From: Vogesella indigofera
GTDB lineage: Bacteria; Pseudomonadota; Gammaproteobacteria; Burkholderiales; Chromobacteriaceae
Length of the DNA: 64,000 nt
Assembly: GCF_003633895.1 (NCBI RefSeq)
Contig: NZ_RBID01000015.1
Location: forward strand, 248,001 to 312,000
Reading direction: 5' to 3'
Shown one piece after another: positions 18,272-27,026 of this stretch; the stretch's first letter is position 1; each line of letters opens with the position of its first letter. The notes beneath the pieces were generated by a model. That model ran no database searches. It worked only from the letters and a program-made list of their open reading frames with translations, and had not been told where the DNA came from. A program made the translations under genes and the position numbers.

Positions 18272-18619
18272 TCAGGGGATGAAGGTCAGGAAGCTCCAGG
18301 CCACCATGATGTTGGACATCAACGCCACGCCGACCGCGAAGCTGATGCCGGAAAACAGTGTCCAGATGCGGAACAGGTGGTCCCAGTCCGGCACCAGCAC
18401 CGTCAGCTCCCTGGCCAGCTGGTGGCTGGCCAGCAGCACCGTACACAGGATCGCCCACTTCAGCAGATAACCGGGCAGGTATTTGCGCTGCTCGCGGTTA
18501 TAGCGATAGTTCTGCTCGCGCAGCATCTGATCGCCGTGGCTGACATCGCGAAACAGCCAGTACGGGATGAAATAGAGATACAACAGCTGCAGCAATCCGG
18601 GTTCCGGCGTATTGGGCAT
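18272..18619 (-). CDS. small membrane protein of unknown function
   Basis: I do not recognise this 115-residue protein. The start at 18619 (MPNTPEPGLLQLLYLYF) is supported by GGAGA seven bases upstream. The sequence has an amphipathic N-terminus (LLQLLYLYFIPYWLFRDV), a basic middle (REQNYRYNREQRKYLPG) and two likely membrane helices at about residues 48-68 and 85-113. Arg and Lys residues between the helices suggest that the loop at 35-50 is cytoplasmic. It is a single gene with its own terminator. Confidence 0.65.
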   Translation of the reverse strand: MPNTPEPGLLQLLYLYFIPYWLFRDVSHGDQMLREQNYRYNREQRKYLPGYLLKWAILCTVLLASHQLARELTVLVPDWDHLFRIWTLFSGISFAVGVALMSNIMVAWSFLTFIP

Positions 18620-18726
18620 GATCGTGTCTCCAGCTTGTGCCAAAACGGCGCCCGCCGTCTTGCAGCGTAGTCCGCCTGTTGTTGCGGTTAGCTTGATCAC
18701 ACTATAGACACGCCCACCCCGCCCCG

Positions 18727-18920
18727 GCGTCCACAAGGTGCACGTGTTCCGCAGATGGCGGCGGGCACAGGTGGCGCTCTCGTCGCCCGGATATACGCAG
18801 CGCATCCGGGAAAATCAGACACCGCCTACCCGGATGCGCCTGTGGCTTATCCGGGCTACGGTTCTACCCAACCCCGACGTCGACAAGGTGCGTCTTTTCG
18901 CACATGGCTGCTGGCGCAGG
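18727..18920. repeat. two degenerate copies of the lysR 3' end, separated by a REP-like element
   Basis: 18727-18792 repeats the lysR segment 18012-18095 (CAAGGTGCACGTGTTCCGC, later GCGCTCTCGTCGCCCGGAT) with deletions. 18829-18855 is a REP palindrome nearly identical to that at 18159-18185. 18874-18920 again repeats the lysR tail (CGACAAGGTGCGTCTTTTCG, ATGGCTGCTGGCGCAGG). The unit lysR-tail plus REP has therefore been copied in tandem and has decayed. None of it is an open gene. Confidence 0.75.
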
Positions 18921-19099
18921 TGGACGGCTGCTGCGGCCGTTGTCGGCATTGCCACACTGGCAGTGGGGTCAGATCAAGTTCCAGCATGCCGTAGCAGCAT
19001 GGCAAGCATGACTTAAGGTAAAGTGATAATTTGCCGCCGCCGGCACCGGGTGGCTATGCTGAATCATCATTTTGCGACCCCAGCCGAAAGCCCGCCCGC
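18921..19099. other. gap before the GGDEF-EAL gene
   Basis: No gene is seen. The segment TGGGGTCAGATCAAGTTCC near 18963 resembles flanks often seen beside REP-moving elements, but I cannot show a complete element. The promoter for the next gene should be here. Confidence 0.3.
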
Positions 19100-21571
19100 A
19101 TGCTATCTCTGTCCTGGCCCGCCAGTACGCCGTCTGCCAACACCGCGACCCCGCTGCCGCTGGCGCTGCTGCTGTGCTTCCTGATCTCGCTGATGCTGCT
19201 GTTGCAACTGGTGTCGCCGGGCTGGGCACGCCTGCCCGGCTATGCCGCCATTCACACCATGCTGGAAATCCTGTCCATCGCCATGAGCCTGCTGGTGGCG
19301 GTGATGGCCTGGTTCCGCACCGACAGCAGCCGCCCGCTACGGGTGCTGGCGGTCGGCTTCGCGGTGATCGCGGCACTGGACACCCTGCACACCGTGTCCT
19401 ACGCGCTGCTGCCGGCCTTCGTCACCACCAACACCCCGCAAAAGGCCATCGTGCTGTGGCTGGGCGCGCGCGCGATGGTGGCGCTGGCCATCCTGTGCAT
19501 GCTGCTGCCGCCCCCGCAACAGCGGCGCGCCATTCCGCTGCTTTGGCTGTACGGTGCGCTGGTGGCGCTGCTCGGTGTCGGCCTGTACGGCAGGCTGCCG
19601 GTGCTGTACCAGCCCGGTAGCGGCCTGACCGCGCTGAAAATCGCGCTGGAGTGGCTGCTGGTGGGTGGCTACCTGCTGCTGGCCTTTCGCGTGCACCGCG
19701 CGCAGCAGTCCATCTTTGCCGGGCAGTGGCTGACCGCCGGCCTGCTGGTGCTGGCCTTCGGCGAGCTGTTTTTCTGCTTCTACCAGCTGGTGGACGATGT
19801 CGCCAACGGCCTAGGCCACGTGTTCAAGGTCATCGGCCAGGGCTTCTTCCTGCGCGGGGTGATCGAAACCCGCCTGCTGCAACCCTACCAGCAACTGACC
19901 GTGGAAAAGACCGCGCACGAGGACGCGCGTAACCGCCTGCACGCGCTGGTTTCCGGCGCACCGCTGGGCATTCTGGTGGTGGATCAGGACGGCCGCATCG
20001 TCAGCAGCAATCCGGCGGCGGAACAGCTGTTCCATGCCGCGCCGGGCGCGCTCGACGGCGGCCACATCGACCAGCTGGTGCCCAGCGCGCTGCGCGGCGC
20101 ACACCGCCAGCACCGCAGCGGCTACCACGCCGCGGCCAGCGTGCGCCGCATGAGCGAACGCCAGCAGGTGACCGCCGAGCGCTGCGACGGCAGCCAGTTT
20201 CACGCCAGTGTCGAGCTGGCGCCGCTGCACTGGGGCCAGCACGCCTATGTGCTGGCCTTTGTCAGCGACATCAGCGTACAGGTGCAGCAGACCTCGCAGC
20301 TGCAATGGCTGGCGCTCAACGACGAACTGACCGGTCTGCCCAACCGCCACGCCACCATCCAGCAGCTGGATGCCAGCCTGCAGCAGTGCCCGCACGGCGC
20401 GCTGCTGCTGTGCAATATCGACGCGCTGGGGCGCATCAACCAGGTGTTCGGTCACGACAGCGGCGATGCGCTGCTGGTGGCCAGCAGCCAGCGCCTGCAA
20501 GGCCTGCTGCACCCCGACGAGCAGCTGACGCGGCTGCAGGGCGACAGCTTCGCGGTGCTGATGCCGGGCCAGCGCCTGCCGCTGCCGCGCGCGCAGCAAC
20601 TGCTGGAAGCCTTTGCCGCACCGTTCGTGCTGCCCGGCGGCATCGAGCTTCAGGCCGGCGCCCGTGCCGGCTACTGCCGCTATCCGGAGGACGGCGATCA
20701 GGCCAGCCAGCTGCTGCAGCACGCCGAAATGGCGATGACCGCCGCCAAGCGCAGCATCAGCACGCCGGTGGTAGCATTCAGCGACTGCGAACCGGCACGT
20801 ACCCGCCGCTGGCTGCAGCTGGCCGGCCAGATGGCGCTGGCGCTGCAGCAGCAACAATTTTCCATGGTGTACCAGCCGCGGGTGCGGCTGCGCGACGGCA
20901 GCGTCGCCGGCTTCGAGGCGCTGCTGCGCTGGCAGGCGGCCGAGGGCGCCATCAGCCCCGGCGAGTTCATCCCGGTGGCGGAAGAAACCGGCTTCATCCT
21001 CCGCCTCGGGCGCTGGACACTGGATCAGGCCATCGCGCAGCGTGCCGCCTGGCAGCGCGACGGCTACCAGGTTGGCCGCATGGCAATCAACCTGTCGCCG
21101 CGCCAGCTCGGCGATGCCGGGCTGCAGGACTGGCTGCTGCAAAGCTGCCAGCGCCACGGCGTGGCACCGGCACAGCTGGAGCTGGAAATCACCGAGACCG
21201 CGGCGATGGAAAACCTGCAGTGGGCGCTGCCGGTGCTGCAGCAGCTGCGTGGACTGGGGCTGCACCTCGCGCTCGACGACTTCGGCACCGGCTACTCCTC
21301 GCTCGCCTACCTGCAGCAGCTGCCGGTGTCGGTGCTGAAGATCGACCTTGCCTTCGTGCGCAATCTCGACCGCGAGGAAGGCCGCGCGGTGGCGCGCACC
21401 ATCATCACCCTGGCGCAACAGCTGGCCTGCAACACCGTGGCCGAGGGCGTGGAAACCCCGGCGCAGCAGGCCTGGCTGCTGGCCAACGGCTGCGACGAGA
21501 TGCAGGGCTTTCTCGAGGCGCGACCCTTGCCACCGGCGGCGGTCGCCGACTACCTGCGCGGCAAGTCCTGA
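19100..21571 (+). CDS. membrane-bound MASE3-PAS-GGDEF-EAL protein, probable cyclic-di-GMP phosphodiesterase
   Basis: Protein of about 823 residues. Eight or so hydrophobic segments fill residues 15-255 and resemble the MASE3 sensor. A PAS domain follows ([23 protein letters not shown]), then a GGDEF domain and an EAL domain. The GGDEF signature is altered to QGDSF, so cyclase activity is unlikely. The EAL domain keeps its key motifs ([56 protein letters not shown]) and should hydrolyse cyclic di-GMP. I placed the start at 19100 (MLSLSWPAS), just before the first membrane segment; a start 23 codons earlier is possible. The R1 repeat begins directly behind its stop. Confidence 0.9.
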   Translation: MLSLSWPASTPSANTATPLPLALLLCFLISLMLLLQLVSPGWARLPGYAAIHTMLEILSIAMSLLVAVMAWFRTDSSRPLRVLAVGFAVIAALDTLHTVSYALLPAFVTTNTPQKAIVLWLGARAMVALAILCMLLPPPQQRRAIPLLWLYGALVALLGVGLYGRLPVLYQPGSGLTALKIALEWLLVGGYLLLAFRVHRAQQSIFAGQWLTAGLLVLAFGELFFCFYQLVDDVANGLGHVFKVIGQGFFLRGVIETRLLQPYQQLTVEKTAHEDARNRLHALVSGAPLGILVVDQDGRIVSSNPAAEQLFHAAPGALDGGHIDQLVPSALRGAHRQHRSGYHAAASVRRMSERQQVTAERCDGSQFHASVELAPLHWGQHAYVLAFVSDISVQVQQTSQLQWLALNDELTGLPNRHATIQQLDASLQQCPHGALLLCNIDALGRINQVFGHDSGDALLVASSQRLQGLLHPDEQLTRLQGDSFAVLMPGQRLPLPRAQQLLEAFAAPFVLPGGIELQAGARAGYCRYPEDGDQASQLLQHAEMAMTAAKRSISTPVVAFSDCEPARTRRWLQLAGQMALALQQQQFSMVYQPRVRLRDGSVAGFEALLRWQAAEGAISPGEFIPVAEETGFILRLGRWTLDQAIAQRAAWQRDGYQVGRMAINLSPRQLGDAGLQDWLLQSCQRHGVAPAQLELEITETAAMENLQWALPVLQQLRGLGLHLALDDFGTGYSSLAYLQQLPVSVLKIDLAFVRNLDREEGRAVARTIITLAQQLACNTVAEGVETPAQQAWLLANGCDEMQGFLEARPLPPAAVADYLRGKS

Positions 21572-21573
21572 GA

Positions 21574-21721
21574 GCCTGTTCAATGTCTGCTGCGGCGGTT
21601 CTCACGCGGCGATACCGCATTGAAAACGCCTTCGGCAGGCTTGTTTATCTCCAGCCAAACACCGCTGCCTCAGCCGTTTTCGCCTTGTCTCGCGTGAGCG
21701 CGCGAGACCTTGAACAGGTTC
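21574..21721. repeat. MITE-like element (family R1), copy 2
   Basis: About 148 bp, the reverse of the element at 10138-10283, bounded by GCCTGTTCAATGTCT and AGACCTTGAACAGGT. Homology extends through the whole length (CGGTATCGCC/GGCGATACCG block, CGTTTTCGCCTTGTCTCGCG block), with differences in the middle. Like copy 1 it begins within a few bases of a stop codon. Confidence 0.8.
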
Positions 21722-21729
21722 TGGGCACG

Positions 21730-21766
21730 TGCGGCCAACCTTGTCGGCCGCACAACGTTGGCCGCA
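21730..21766. repeat. inverted GTTGGCCGCA pair
   Basis: TGCGGCCAAC (21730-21739) and GTTGGCCGCA (21757-21766) can pair over 10 bp around a 17-base loop. It lies just beyond the terminator of astD and next to the R1 element. Confidence 0.65.
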
Positions 21767-21770
21767 GCAT

Positions 21771-21796
21771 GAAAAAAGCCCGCACGTGGCGGGCTG
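21771..21796 (-). terminator. Rho-independent terminator of the aru/ast operon
   Basis: On the minus strand AGCCCGC/GCGGGCT (21777-21783 with 21789-21795) is followed by TTTTTT. It lies about 25 bases behind the astD stop codon and marks the end of the operon aruC-aruF-aruG-astD. Confidence 0.88.
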
Positions 21797-21818
21797 TCAA
21801 TGAGCAGAAACAACACCC

Positions 21819-23285
21819 TCAGAAAGTCATGCCCGGCGACAGCTGCGCCGGCAGCGTCAGCTCGCCCGCCTCCACCGACGCCATCGGGTAGGCGCAGTAG
21901 TCGGCGGCGTAGAACGCGCCCGGACGGTGGTTGCCGGACAGGCCGGTGCCACCGAACGGTGCCGCGGACGACGCGCCATTGGTCGGCTTGTTCCAGTTCA
22001 CCACGCCGGCGCGGATATCCTGGTTGAAGCGCTGCCACAGCGCCGCGTCGTCGGCCAGCAGCGCGGCGGACAGGCCGTACTGGGTACGATTGGCGATCTG
22101 CAGCGCTTCGTCGAAGTCGTGGTAGCGGATGATCTGGCTCAGCGGGCCGAAGTATTCCTCGTCCGGCAGCTGGCCGGCGATGGCGGTCACATCCAGAATG
22201 GCCGGGGTCACGAAGGCCTTGCCGTCCTGCAGCTGGCGCATGGCCAGGATGGATTTGGCGCCCATGGCCAGCAGCTTGTCCTGTGCCGCCAGCATGCCCT
22301 GCGCCGCCTTCAGCGACACCATGGCGCCCATGAACGGCTGCTGTTCGGCATCGTAGTCACCGATGGTGAGCTTGGCGGCCACTTCGGCAAAGCGGGCGAT
22401 GAAACGGTCGCCGAACTCGCCGTGCGGCACCAGCAGGCGGCGTGCGCAGGTGCAGCGCTGGCCGGCCGACAGGAAGGACGACTGGATGGCGTGGTGTACC
22501 GCGCCGTCCAGGTTGTCGACTTCCGCCACCACCATCGGGTTGTTGCCACCCATTTCTAGCGCCAGCATGAAGCCCGGGCGGCCGGCGAACTGCTTGTGCA
22601 GCGCCACGCCGGTGGCGGAGCTGCCGGTGAACAGCAGGCCGTCCAGCATCGGATGCTGCGCCAGCGCGATGCCGGTATCGCGCTCGCCCTGCAGCAGGTT
22701 GATCACGCCAGCCGGCGCGCCGGCCTTTTCCCACAGCTTGACGGTGAGCTCGGCCACCAGCGGGGTCAGTTCCGACGGCTTGAACAGGATGGTGTTGCCG
22801 GCGATCAGCGCCGGCACGATGTGGCCGTTCGGCAGGTGGCCGGGGAAGTTGTACGGGCCGTACACCGCCAGCACGCCGTGCGGACGGTGGCGCAGCACGG
22901 TGGCGTCGCCGGCCAGCTCGCCGCGCTTTTCACCGGTGCGCTCGTTGTAGGCGCGGATGGAGATGTCGATCTTGCCCACCATGGCCGCCACTTCCTGGCG
23001 CGACTCCCACAGCGGCTTGCCGGTTTCCACGCCGATGGCGCGGGCCATCTCTTCCTTGTGCTCGCCCAGCACTTCGGCAAAGCGGCGTACCAGCGCGATG
23101 CGCTCGTCCAGCGAGCGGCAGCGCCAGTCGTCAAACGCGCGGCGCGCGGCGGCGAAAGCGGCGCCGATGTCGGCGGCAGAGGCGGCGTGGCCTTCCCATA
23201 CCGGCTGGCCGTTGGCCGGGTTGAGCGAGACGAAGGATGCGCCGCGACCGCTGGTCCAGGCGCCGTCGATGAAGAGTTGGCTCAT
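21819..23285 (-). CDS. astD: N-succinylglutamate 5-semialdehyde dehydrogenase
   Basis: NAD-dependent aldehyde dehydrogenase of 488 residues that oxidises N-succinylglutamate semialdehyde to N-succinylglutamate, the fourth step of the arginine succinyltransferase route. Length and sequence fit AstD/AruD. The catalytic cysteine is in SAGQRCTCARRLLVP, the catalytic glutamate in LEMGGNNP, and the cofactor motif is VLAVYGPYNFPGHLPNGHI. The start MSQLFIDGAW at 23285 has AGGAA just upstream and family agreement. It is the last gene of the operon, 103 bases after aruG, and a perfect 11-bp hairpin (23305-23333) sits in that gap. The final enzyme AstE and the dihydrolase AstB are not encoded nearby. 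Confidence 0.95.
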   Translation of the reverse strand: MSQLFIDGAWTSGRGASFVSLNPANGQPVWEGHAASAADIGAAFAAARRAFDDWRCRSLDERIALVRRFAEVLGEHKEEMARAIGVETGKPLWESRQEVAAMVGKIDISIRAYNERTGEKRGELAGDATVLRHRPHGVLAVYGPYNFPGHLPNGHIVPALIAGNTILFKPSELTPLVAELTVKLWEKAGAPAGVINLLQGERDTGIALAQHPMLDGLLFTGSSATGVALHKQFAGRPGFMLALEMGGNNPMVVAEVDNLDGAVHHAIQSSFLSAGQRCTCARRLLVPHGEFGDRFIARFAEVAAKLTIGDYDAEQQPFMGAMVSLKAAQGMLAAQDKLLAMGAKSILAMRQLQDGKAFVTPAILDVTAIAGQLPDEEYFGPLSQIIRYHDFDEALQIANRTQYGLSAALLADDAALWQRFNQDIRAGVVNWNKPTNGASSAAPFGGTGLSGNHRPGAFYAADYCAYPMASVEAGELTLPAQLSPGMTF

Positions 23286-23304
23286 TGCTGTATTCCTGTC
23301 TGGA

Positions 23305-23333
23305 CGCCTCGAAAACGCTAGCTTTTCGAGGCG
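23305..23333. promoter_or_regulatory. intercistronic hairpin between aruG and astD
   Basis: CGCCTCGAAAA and TTTTCGAGGCG form a perfect 11-bp stem with a seven-base loop (CGCTAGC). No T run follows on the minus strand, so it is more likely an mRNA-stabilising or processing structure than a terminator. Confidence 0.55.
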
Positions 23334-23388
23334 CCCGGTTGTGTTGGTCAACCGGCAGCGCAGCGGCTGCCGGCAATGTGTAGTCGGT

Positions 23389-24414
23389 TTACTTGGCCGG
23401 GTTCTGCGGCATCACGCGCACACGGTCGCCGGCTTTCACCTGCAGCGCGCGCGCCTGTTCGGCACCGAGATGCACCACGCCATCGCTGACGTTGGCCGCA
23501 GCCAGGATCACGCGGAAGTCGGCCAGCTCGCCGTTGGCCACCAGCTGGCGCGGCGCGTCGGCGGCGGTTTCGGCCACGATTTCCACCTGGCACAGCTGGC
23601 TGTCGCGCATCACGCGCAGGTCGTCGATGCGCGCTTCCAGCACCGGGCCGCCCTCGAAGATGTCCACGTGCTGTTCCAGGCGCAGGCCTTCCACTTCCAG
23701 CATGCGGCGCGCCGGTTCGGTTTCCTTGTGCACCTTGCCGATGCAGTCGCGGGCGTCCTGCGGCAGGAAGTCGATGTACACCGGGTAGCGCGGCATCAGC
23801 TCGGCGAGGAAGGACTTCTTGCCCAGCGCCACCAGGCGGTCGGCCTCGTGAAAGTCGATGCGGTAGAAGTGTGCGCCCAGCGCCTTCCAGAATGGCGATT
23901 CGCCGTTTTCGTCGAAGTAGCCGCGCATTTCGGCGCAGATGCGCTCGGCAAAGCGTTCGCGGAACTGGCCGATGAACATGAAGCGCGCCTTGGACAGCAG
24001 CGAGCCGTTGCCGTTGACGCGGAAATCCGGGTCGAGGAACAGCGTGCACAGCTCGGAATAGCCGGTCAGGCCGTGCGACATGTGCAGCTTGTCCATGCGC
24101 GTCCACAGCCCCAGCTCGCGGCTGGCGTGCACGAAGGTGTCCATGCGGTAGGTCCAGAACGCCTGGTCGAGACCGACGGCGACCTCGATGCCGCACACCC
24201 CGACCACCTTGCCGCTGGCCGTGTCTTCCAGCACGAACAGGTAGCCCTGCTCCGCCAGCGGCAGTTCGCCGGCGATGGTGCGCTGCACGCGCTCAAGGCG
24301 CGCGCCCTGCGCGACCGGGTCCGGCTTCAGCGTGGTCAGGCCGGGGCCGGCCTTGTGGCCCAGCATCACCAGCGCGTCGACGTCGTCCGGCCGGCACATT
24401 CTCAATACGATCAT
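23389..24414 (-). CDS. aruG: arginine N-succinyltransferase, beta subunit
   Basis: Subunit of arginine/ornithine N-succinyltransferase, which adds succinyl from succinyl-CoA to arginine in the first step of the pathway. The 341-residue length, the opening MIVLRMCRPDDVDALVML and the acyltransferase body (GYLFVLEDTASGKVVGVCGIEVAVG; FIGQFRERFAERICAEMRG; GESPFWKALGAHFYRIDF) fit AstA/AruG. Its ATG overlaps the TGA of the preceding gene by one base (TGATG), so translation is probably coupled. The neighbouring gene encodes the sister subunit. This two-subunit form is the Pseudomonas-type arrangement; enterobacteria have one AstA. Confidence 0.93.
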   Translation of the reverse strand: MIVLRMCRPDDVDALVMLGHKAGPGLTTLKPDPVAQGARLERVQRTIAGELPLAEQGYLFVLEDTASGKVVGVCGIEVAVGLDQAFWTYRMDTFVHASRELGLWTRMDKLHMSHGLTGYSELCTLFLDPDFRVNGNGSLLSKARFMFIGQFRERFAERICAEMRGYFDENGESPFWKALGAHFYRIDFHEADRLVALGKKSFLAELMPRYPVYIDFLPQDARDCIGKVHKETEPARRMLEVEGLRLEQHVDIFEGGPVLEARIDDLRVMRDSQLCQVEIVAETAADAPRQLVANGELADFRVILAAANVSDGVVHLGAEQARALQVKAGDRVRVMPQNPAK

Positions 24415-25454
24415 CAGCGGCCCCCTTCGGTCTGCAACGGAACGCAACGCACGGCGTCGCCATCCACGATCTCAAGCGCGTCGGCTACCGCGGTCGGCAG
24501 CATGACTTCGTCGCCCTGCAGCGGCGGCAGATCCACCAGCAGGCAACGGAATTCGGCGGTCAGCGTGTTGCTGACCAGATACGGCACGGTGGCACCGCTG
24601 ACCACGCCGCGGCGGGCGGTGTGCAGGCGGCTGTAACGCACCGAGCGGCACACGTCCAGCTGTGCGGTCAGCACCGGGCCGGCGTCGAACAGGTCGACGA
24701 AATGATCCGGCTCCAGGCCTTCGGCCAGGTGGCAGCGGTAGTTGGTGCGCGCGCCGCTGTGCGGCTCGCCCATCACCCGCTGTGCTTCTTCGGCGATCAG
24801 CGGCACGTACAGCGGATCGACCTGCATCATCTCGGCGATGAAGGTGCGGCTGCGGCCACCGGAGGCCAGCTCCATCTCGGCAAAGTCGCGACGGAAGAAC
24901 TTGAAGCCGACGGCGTCCCAGAACGGCGAGCGGCCGTTGTCGTCGGTGACGCCCGGCAATACCGAGAAAATCTCGTTGTTGAAGCGTTCGCGGTGCTGGG
25001 CGATGAACATCATGCGTGCGCGCGACAGCAGCTGCGGCGCGGCCATGCCGCGACCGAGCGCGGCTTCGTCGAAGTAGAAGCCGGTCAGGCGGGTGCGGCC
25101 GGTCAGCTCGTGCGAGGTCACCAGCGCGTGCACGCGGTGGTTCACCTTCAGTTCGCGCGAGGCGTGCACCAGCACTTCGTTGCGAAAGGCGTAGAACGGC
25201 TCGGAAAAACCGGCGACCGCCATGATGCCGGCGGTGCCGTGCAGCTGGCCGGTGGCGGTGTCTTCCAGCACGAACAGATAGCTTTCCTCGCCGGGGCAAT
25301 CGACCTCGGCGCGCAGCGAATGCACGGAATCATCCACCCGCTGCTGCAGGCGATCGCGGTCGGGCGGCAGGGAGTGCAGTACCGGGCCGTCGGAACGCGC
25401 CATGCGTTCAATCTGCGGCAGGTCGGACAGCTTGCTCGGACGGACTAGGAGCAT
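24414..25454 (-). CDS. aruF: arginine N-succinyltransferase, alpha subunit
   Basis: Paralogue of aruG of 346 residues, with the same acyltransferase layout (ESYLFVLEDTATGQLHGTAG; FIAQHRERFNNEIFSVLPG; GRSPFWDAVGFKFFRRDF). It begins MLLVRPSKLSDLPQIERMA. Together the two subunits form the heteromeric AruFG enzyme described in Pseudomonas, which acts on arginine and ornithine. It starts 58 bases behind aruC and overlaps aruG by one base. The order aruC-aruF-aruG-astD is the usual core of the aru operon. Confidence 0.92.
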   Translation of the reverse strand: MLLVRPSKLSDLPQIERMARSDGPVLHSLPPDRDRLQQRVDDSVHSLRAEVDCPGEESYLFVLEDTATGQLHGTAGIMAVAGFSEPFYAFRNEVLVHASRELKVNHRVHALVTSHELTGRTRLTGFYFDEAALGRGMAAPQLLSRARMMFIAQHRERFNNEIFSVLPGVTDDNGRSPFWDAVGFKFFRRDFAEMELASGGRSRTFIAEMMQVDPLYVPLIAEEAQRVMGEPHSGARTNYRCHLAEGLEPDHFVDLFDAGPVLTAQLDVCRSVRYSRLHTARRGVVSGATVPYLVSNTLTAEFRCLLVDLPPLQGDEVMLPTAVADALEIVDGDAVRCVPLQTEGGR

Positions 25455-25512
25455 GACTTCTTCCTCTGTAGGGAAAAACGGCGGCGATACTTGGTCGCCG
25501 CCGTGTATGGCA

Positions 25513-26754
25513 TTAGGCCGGTTGCGCCTGTTTGGCGGTTTCCGCCTTGGTCACCAGTTCGGCGATGGTGGCATCCAGACGCGCCAGGCCTTCCTGCAGG
25601 TCGGCTTCCGGAATCACCAGCGACGGCACGATGCGCAGCACATTGGTGCCGGCCACCAGTACCATCAGGCCGTGCTTGGCGGCGGCGTTGACGATGTCCT
25701 TGGCCTTGTTGTGGAACGCGCCCTGCAGCTCGGCGCCGATCAACAGGCCCATGCCGCGCACTTCCTTGAACACGCCGTGCTTGGCGTTGATGGCGGCCAG
25801 GCCGTCCTTCAGCAGCTGGTGACGCTTGCTGACGCCGTCCAGCACTTCCGGGGTGTCGATCAGTTCCAGCACCTTGTCGGCCACGCAGCAGGCCAGCGGG
25901 TTGCCACCGTAGGTGGAACCGTGGGTGCCGACCACGAAGGAGGCGGCAACCTTGTTGCTGGTCAGCATCGCGGCGACCGGGAAGCCGTTGCCCAGTGCCT
26001 TGGCGCTGGTCAGGATGTCCGGGGTCACGCCGTAGGCCTGGTAGGCGTACAGCGCGCCGGAGCGGCCGACACCGATCTGTACTTCGTCGAAAATCAGCAG
26101 CGCGTTGTGCTTGTCGCACAGTTCGCGCAGCTTCTGCAGGTAGGCCTTGGTGGCCGGCAGCACGCCGCCCTCGCCCTGTACCGGCTCCACGATCACCGCG
26201 CAGGTACCGGCGTTGATGGCGGCCTCGGCGGCTTCCAGGTTGTTGAATTCGATGTGGTTCAGGTCACCCGGCAGCGGGGCGAAGCCTTCGGTGTACTTCG
26301 GCTGACCGCCGACCGATACGGTGAACAGGGTGCGGCCGTGGAAGGCCTGCTTGCAGGACACGATGCCGGTCTTGCTGCCGCCGAAATGGTCGAAGGCGTA
26401 ACGGCGCGCCAGCTTCAGCGCGGCTTCGTTGGCTTCGGCGCCGGAGTTGCAGAAGAACACCTTCTCGGCAAAGGTAGTCTCGGTCAGGCGGCGCGCCAGT
26501 TTCAGCGCCGGCTCGTTGGTGAAGGTATTGGACAGGTGCCACAGGCGGTCGACCTGCTCGTGCAAGACCTTGGTCAGTTCCGGATGCAGATGGCCCAGGC
26601 TGGTTACGGCGATGCCGCTGGCGAAATCGATGTATTCCTTGCCCTGCTGGTCCCACAGGCGGGAGCCCTCACCCTTGACCGGAACGAACGCGGCCGGGGC
26701 GTAGTTGGGAACCATCACTTCATCAAAGGTTTGGCGGGTAACAGGAGCGGACAT
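25513..26754 (-). CDS. aruC: succinylornithine (acetylornithine) transaminase
   Basis: Class III PLP aminotransferase of 413 residues that converts N-succinylornithine to the semialdehyde; the same enzyme type also acts on acetylornithine in arginine synthesis. The PLP lysine lies in [11 protein letters not shown] (near residue 260). Other family motifs are [40 protein letters not shown] and [15 protein letters not shown] prefer the start [18 protein letters not shown] at 26754, with AAGGA seven bases upstream; two more in-frame ATGs lie within 54 bases. It is the first gene of the operon. An ArgR-type regulator is encoded upstream on the same strand. Confidence 0.93.
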   Translation of the reverse strand: MSAPVTRQTFDEVMVPNYAPAAFVPVKGEGSRLWDQQGKEYIDFASGIAVTSLGHLHPELTKVLHEQVDRLWHLSNTFTNEPALKLARRLTETTFAEKVFFCNSGAEANEAALKLARRYAFDHFGGSKTGIVSCKQAFHGRTLFTVSVGGQPKYTEGFAPLPGDLNHIEFNNLEAAEAAINAGTCAVIVEPVQGEGGVLPATKAYLQKLRELCDKHNALLIFDEVQIGVGRSGALYAYQAYGVTPDILTSAKALGNGFPVAAMLTSNKVAASFVVGTHGSTYGGNPLACCVADKVLELIDTPEVLDGVSKRHQLLKDGLAAINAKHGVFKEVRGMGLLIGAELQGAFHNKAKDIVNAAAKHGLMVLVAGTNVLRIVPSLVIPEADLQEGLARLDATIAELVTKAETAKQAQPA

Positions 26755-26889
26755 CTGGGAATCCTTCATCTGGCGTTGAGATGGAGCCATTCTAGGCAGG
26801 TGCGTCAAACTTTCCGTCCAGAATCAAGACACGCAGCTTTCTGTTTGGGCCAGCAGTGGGCAAGGTTGGCCGCATCGCGTGTCAGCAAG

Positions 26890-26970
26890 GCGTCCGGATC
26901 AGCCACAGGCGCGTCCGGGAGGGGCTCCGATATTCCCGGACGCGCTACGCTTATCCGGGCGACGAACTAT
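26890..26970. repeat. REP-like repeat upstream of aruC
   Basis: The block contains CGTCCGGAT, GCGTCCGGGA, TCCCGGACGCG and CTTATCCGGGCGAC. These are arms of the same REP-type palindromes found behind the lysR gene, here in a more diverged form. It lies between aruC and the AraC-type regulator, where no coding sequence is present. Confidence 0.55.
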
Positions 26971-26994
26971 GAACTGTTCGGGCCAGCCGGCGCA

Positions 26995-27018
26995 TCTGCG
27001 GCCAACGTTGGCCGCAGA
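26995..27018. repeat. perfect 24-bp palindrome made of two abutting GTTGGCCGCA motifs
   Basis: TCTGCGGCCAAC and GTTGGCCGCAGA abut with no spacer, eight bases behind the stop codon of the AraC-family gene. There is no T run. It is the tightest example of the inverted motif pair in the window. Confidence 0.75.
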
Positions 27019-27026
27019 CGGCGGCC

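Noticed and set aside
18963-19082. Short transposon with ends TGGGGTC/GACCCCA
   Set aside because: The inverted ends are only seven bases long and nothing inside or around supports a complete element.
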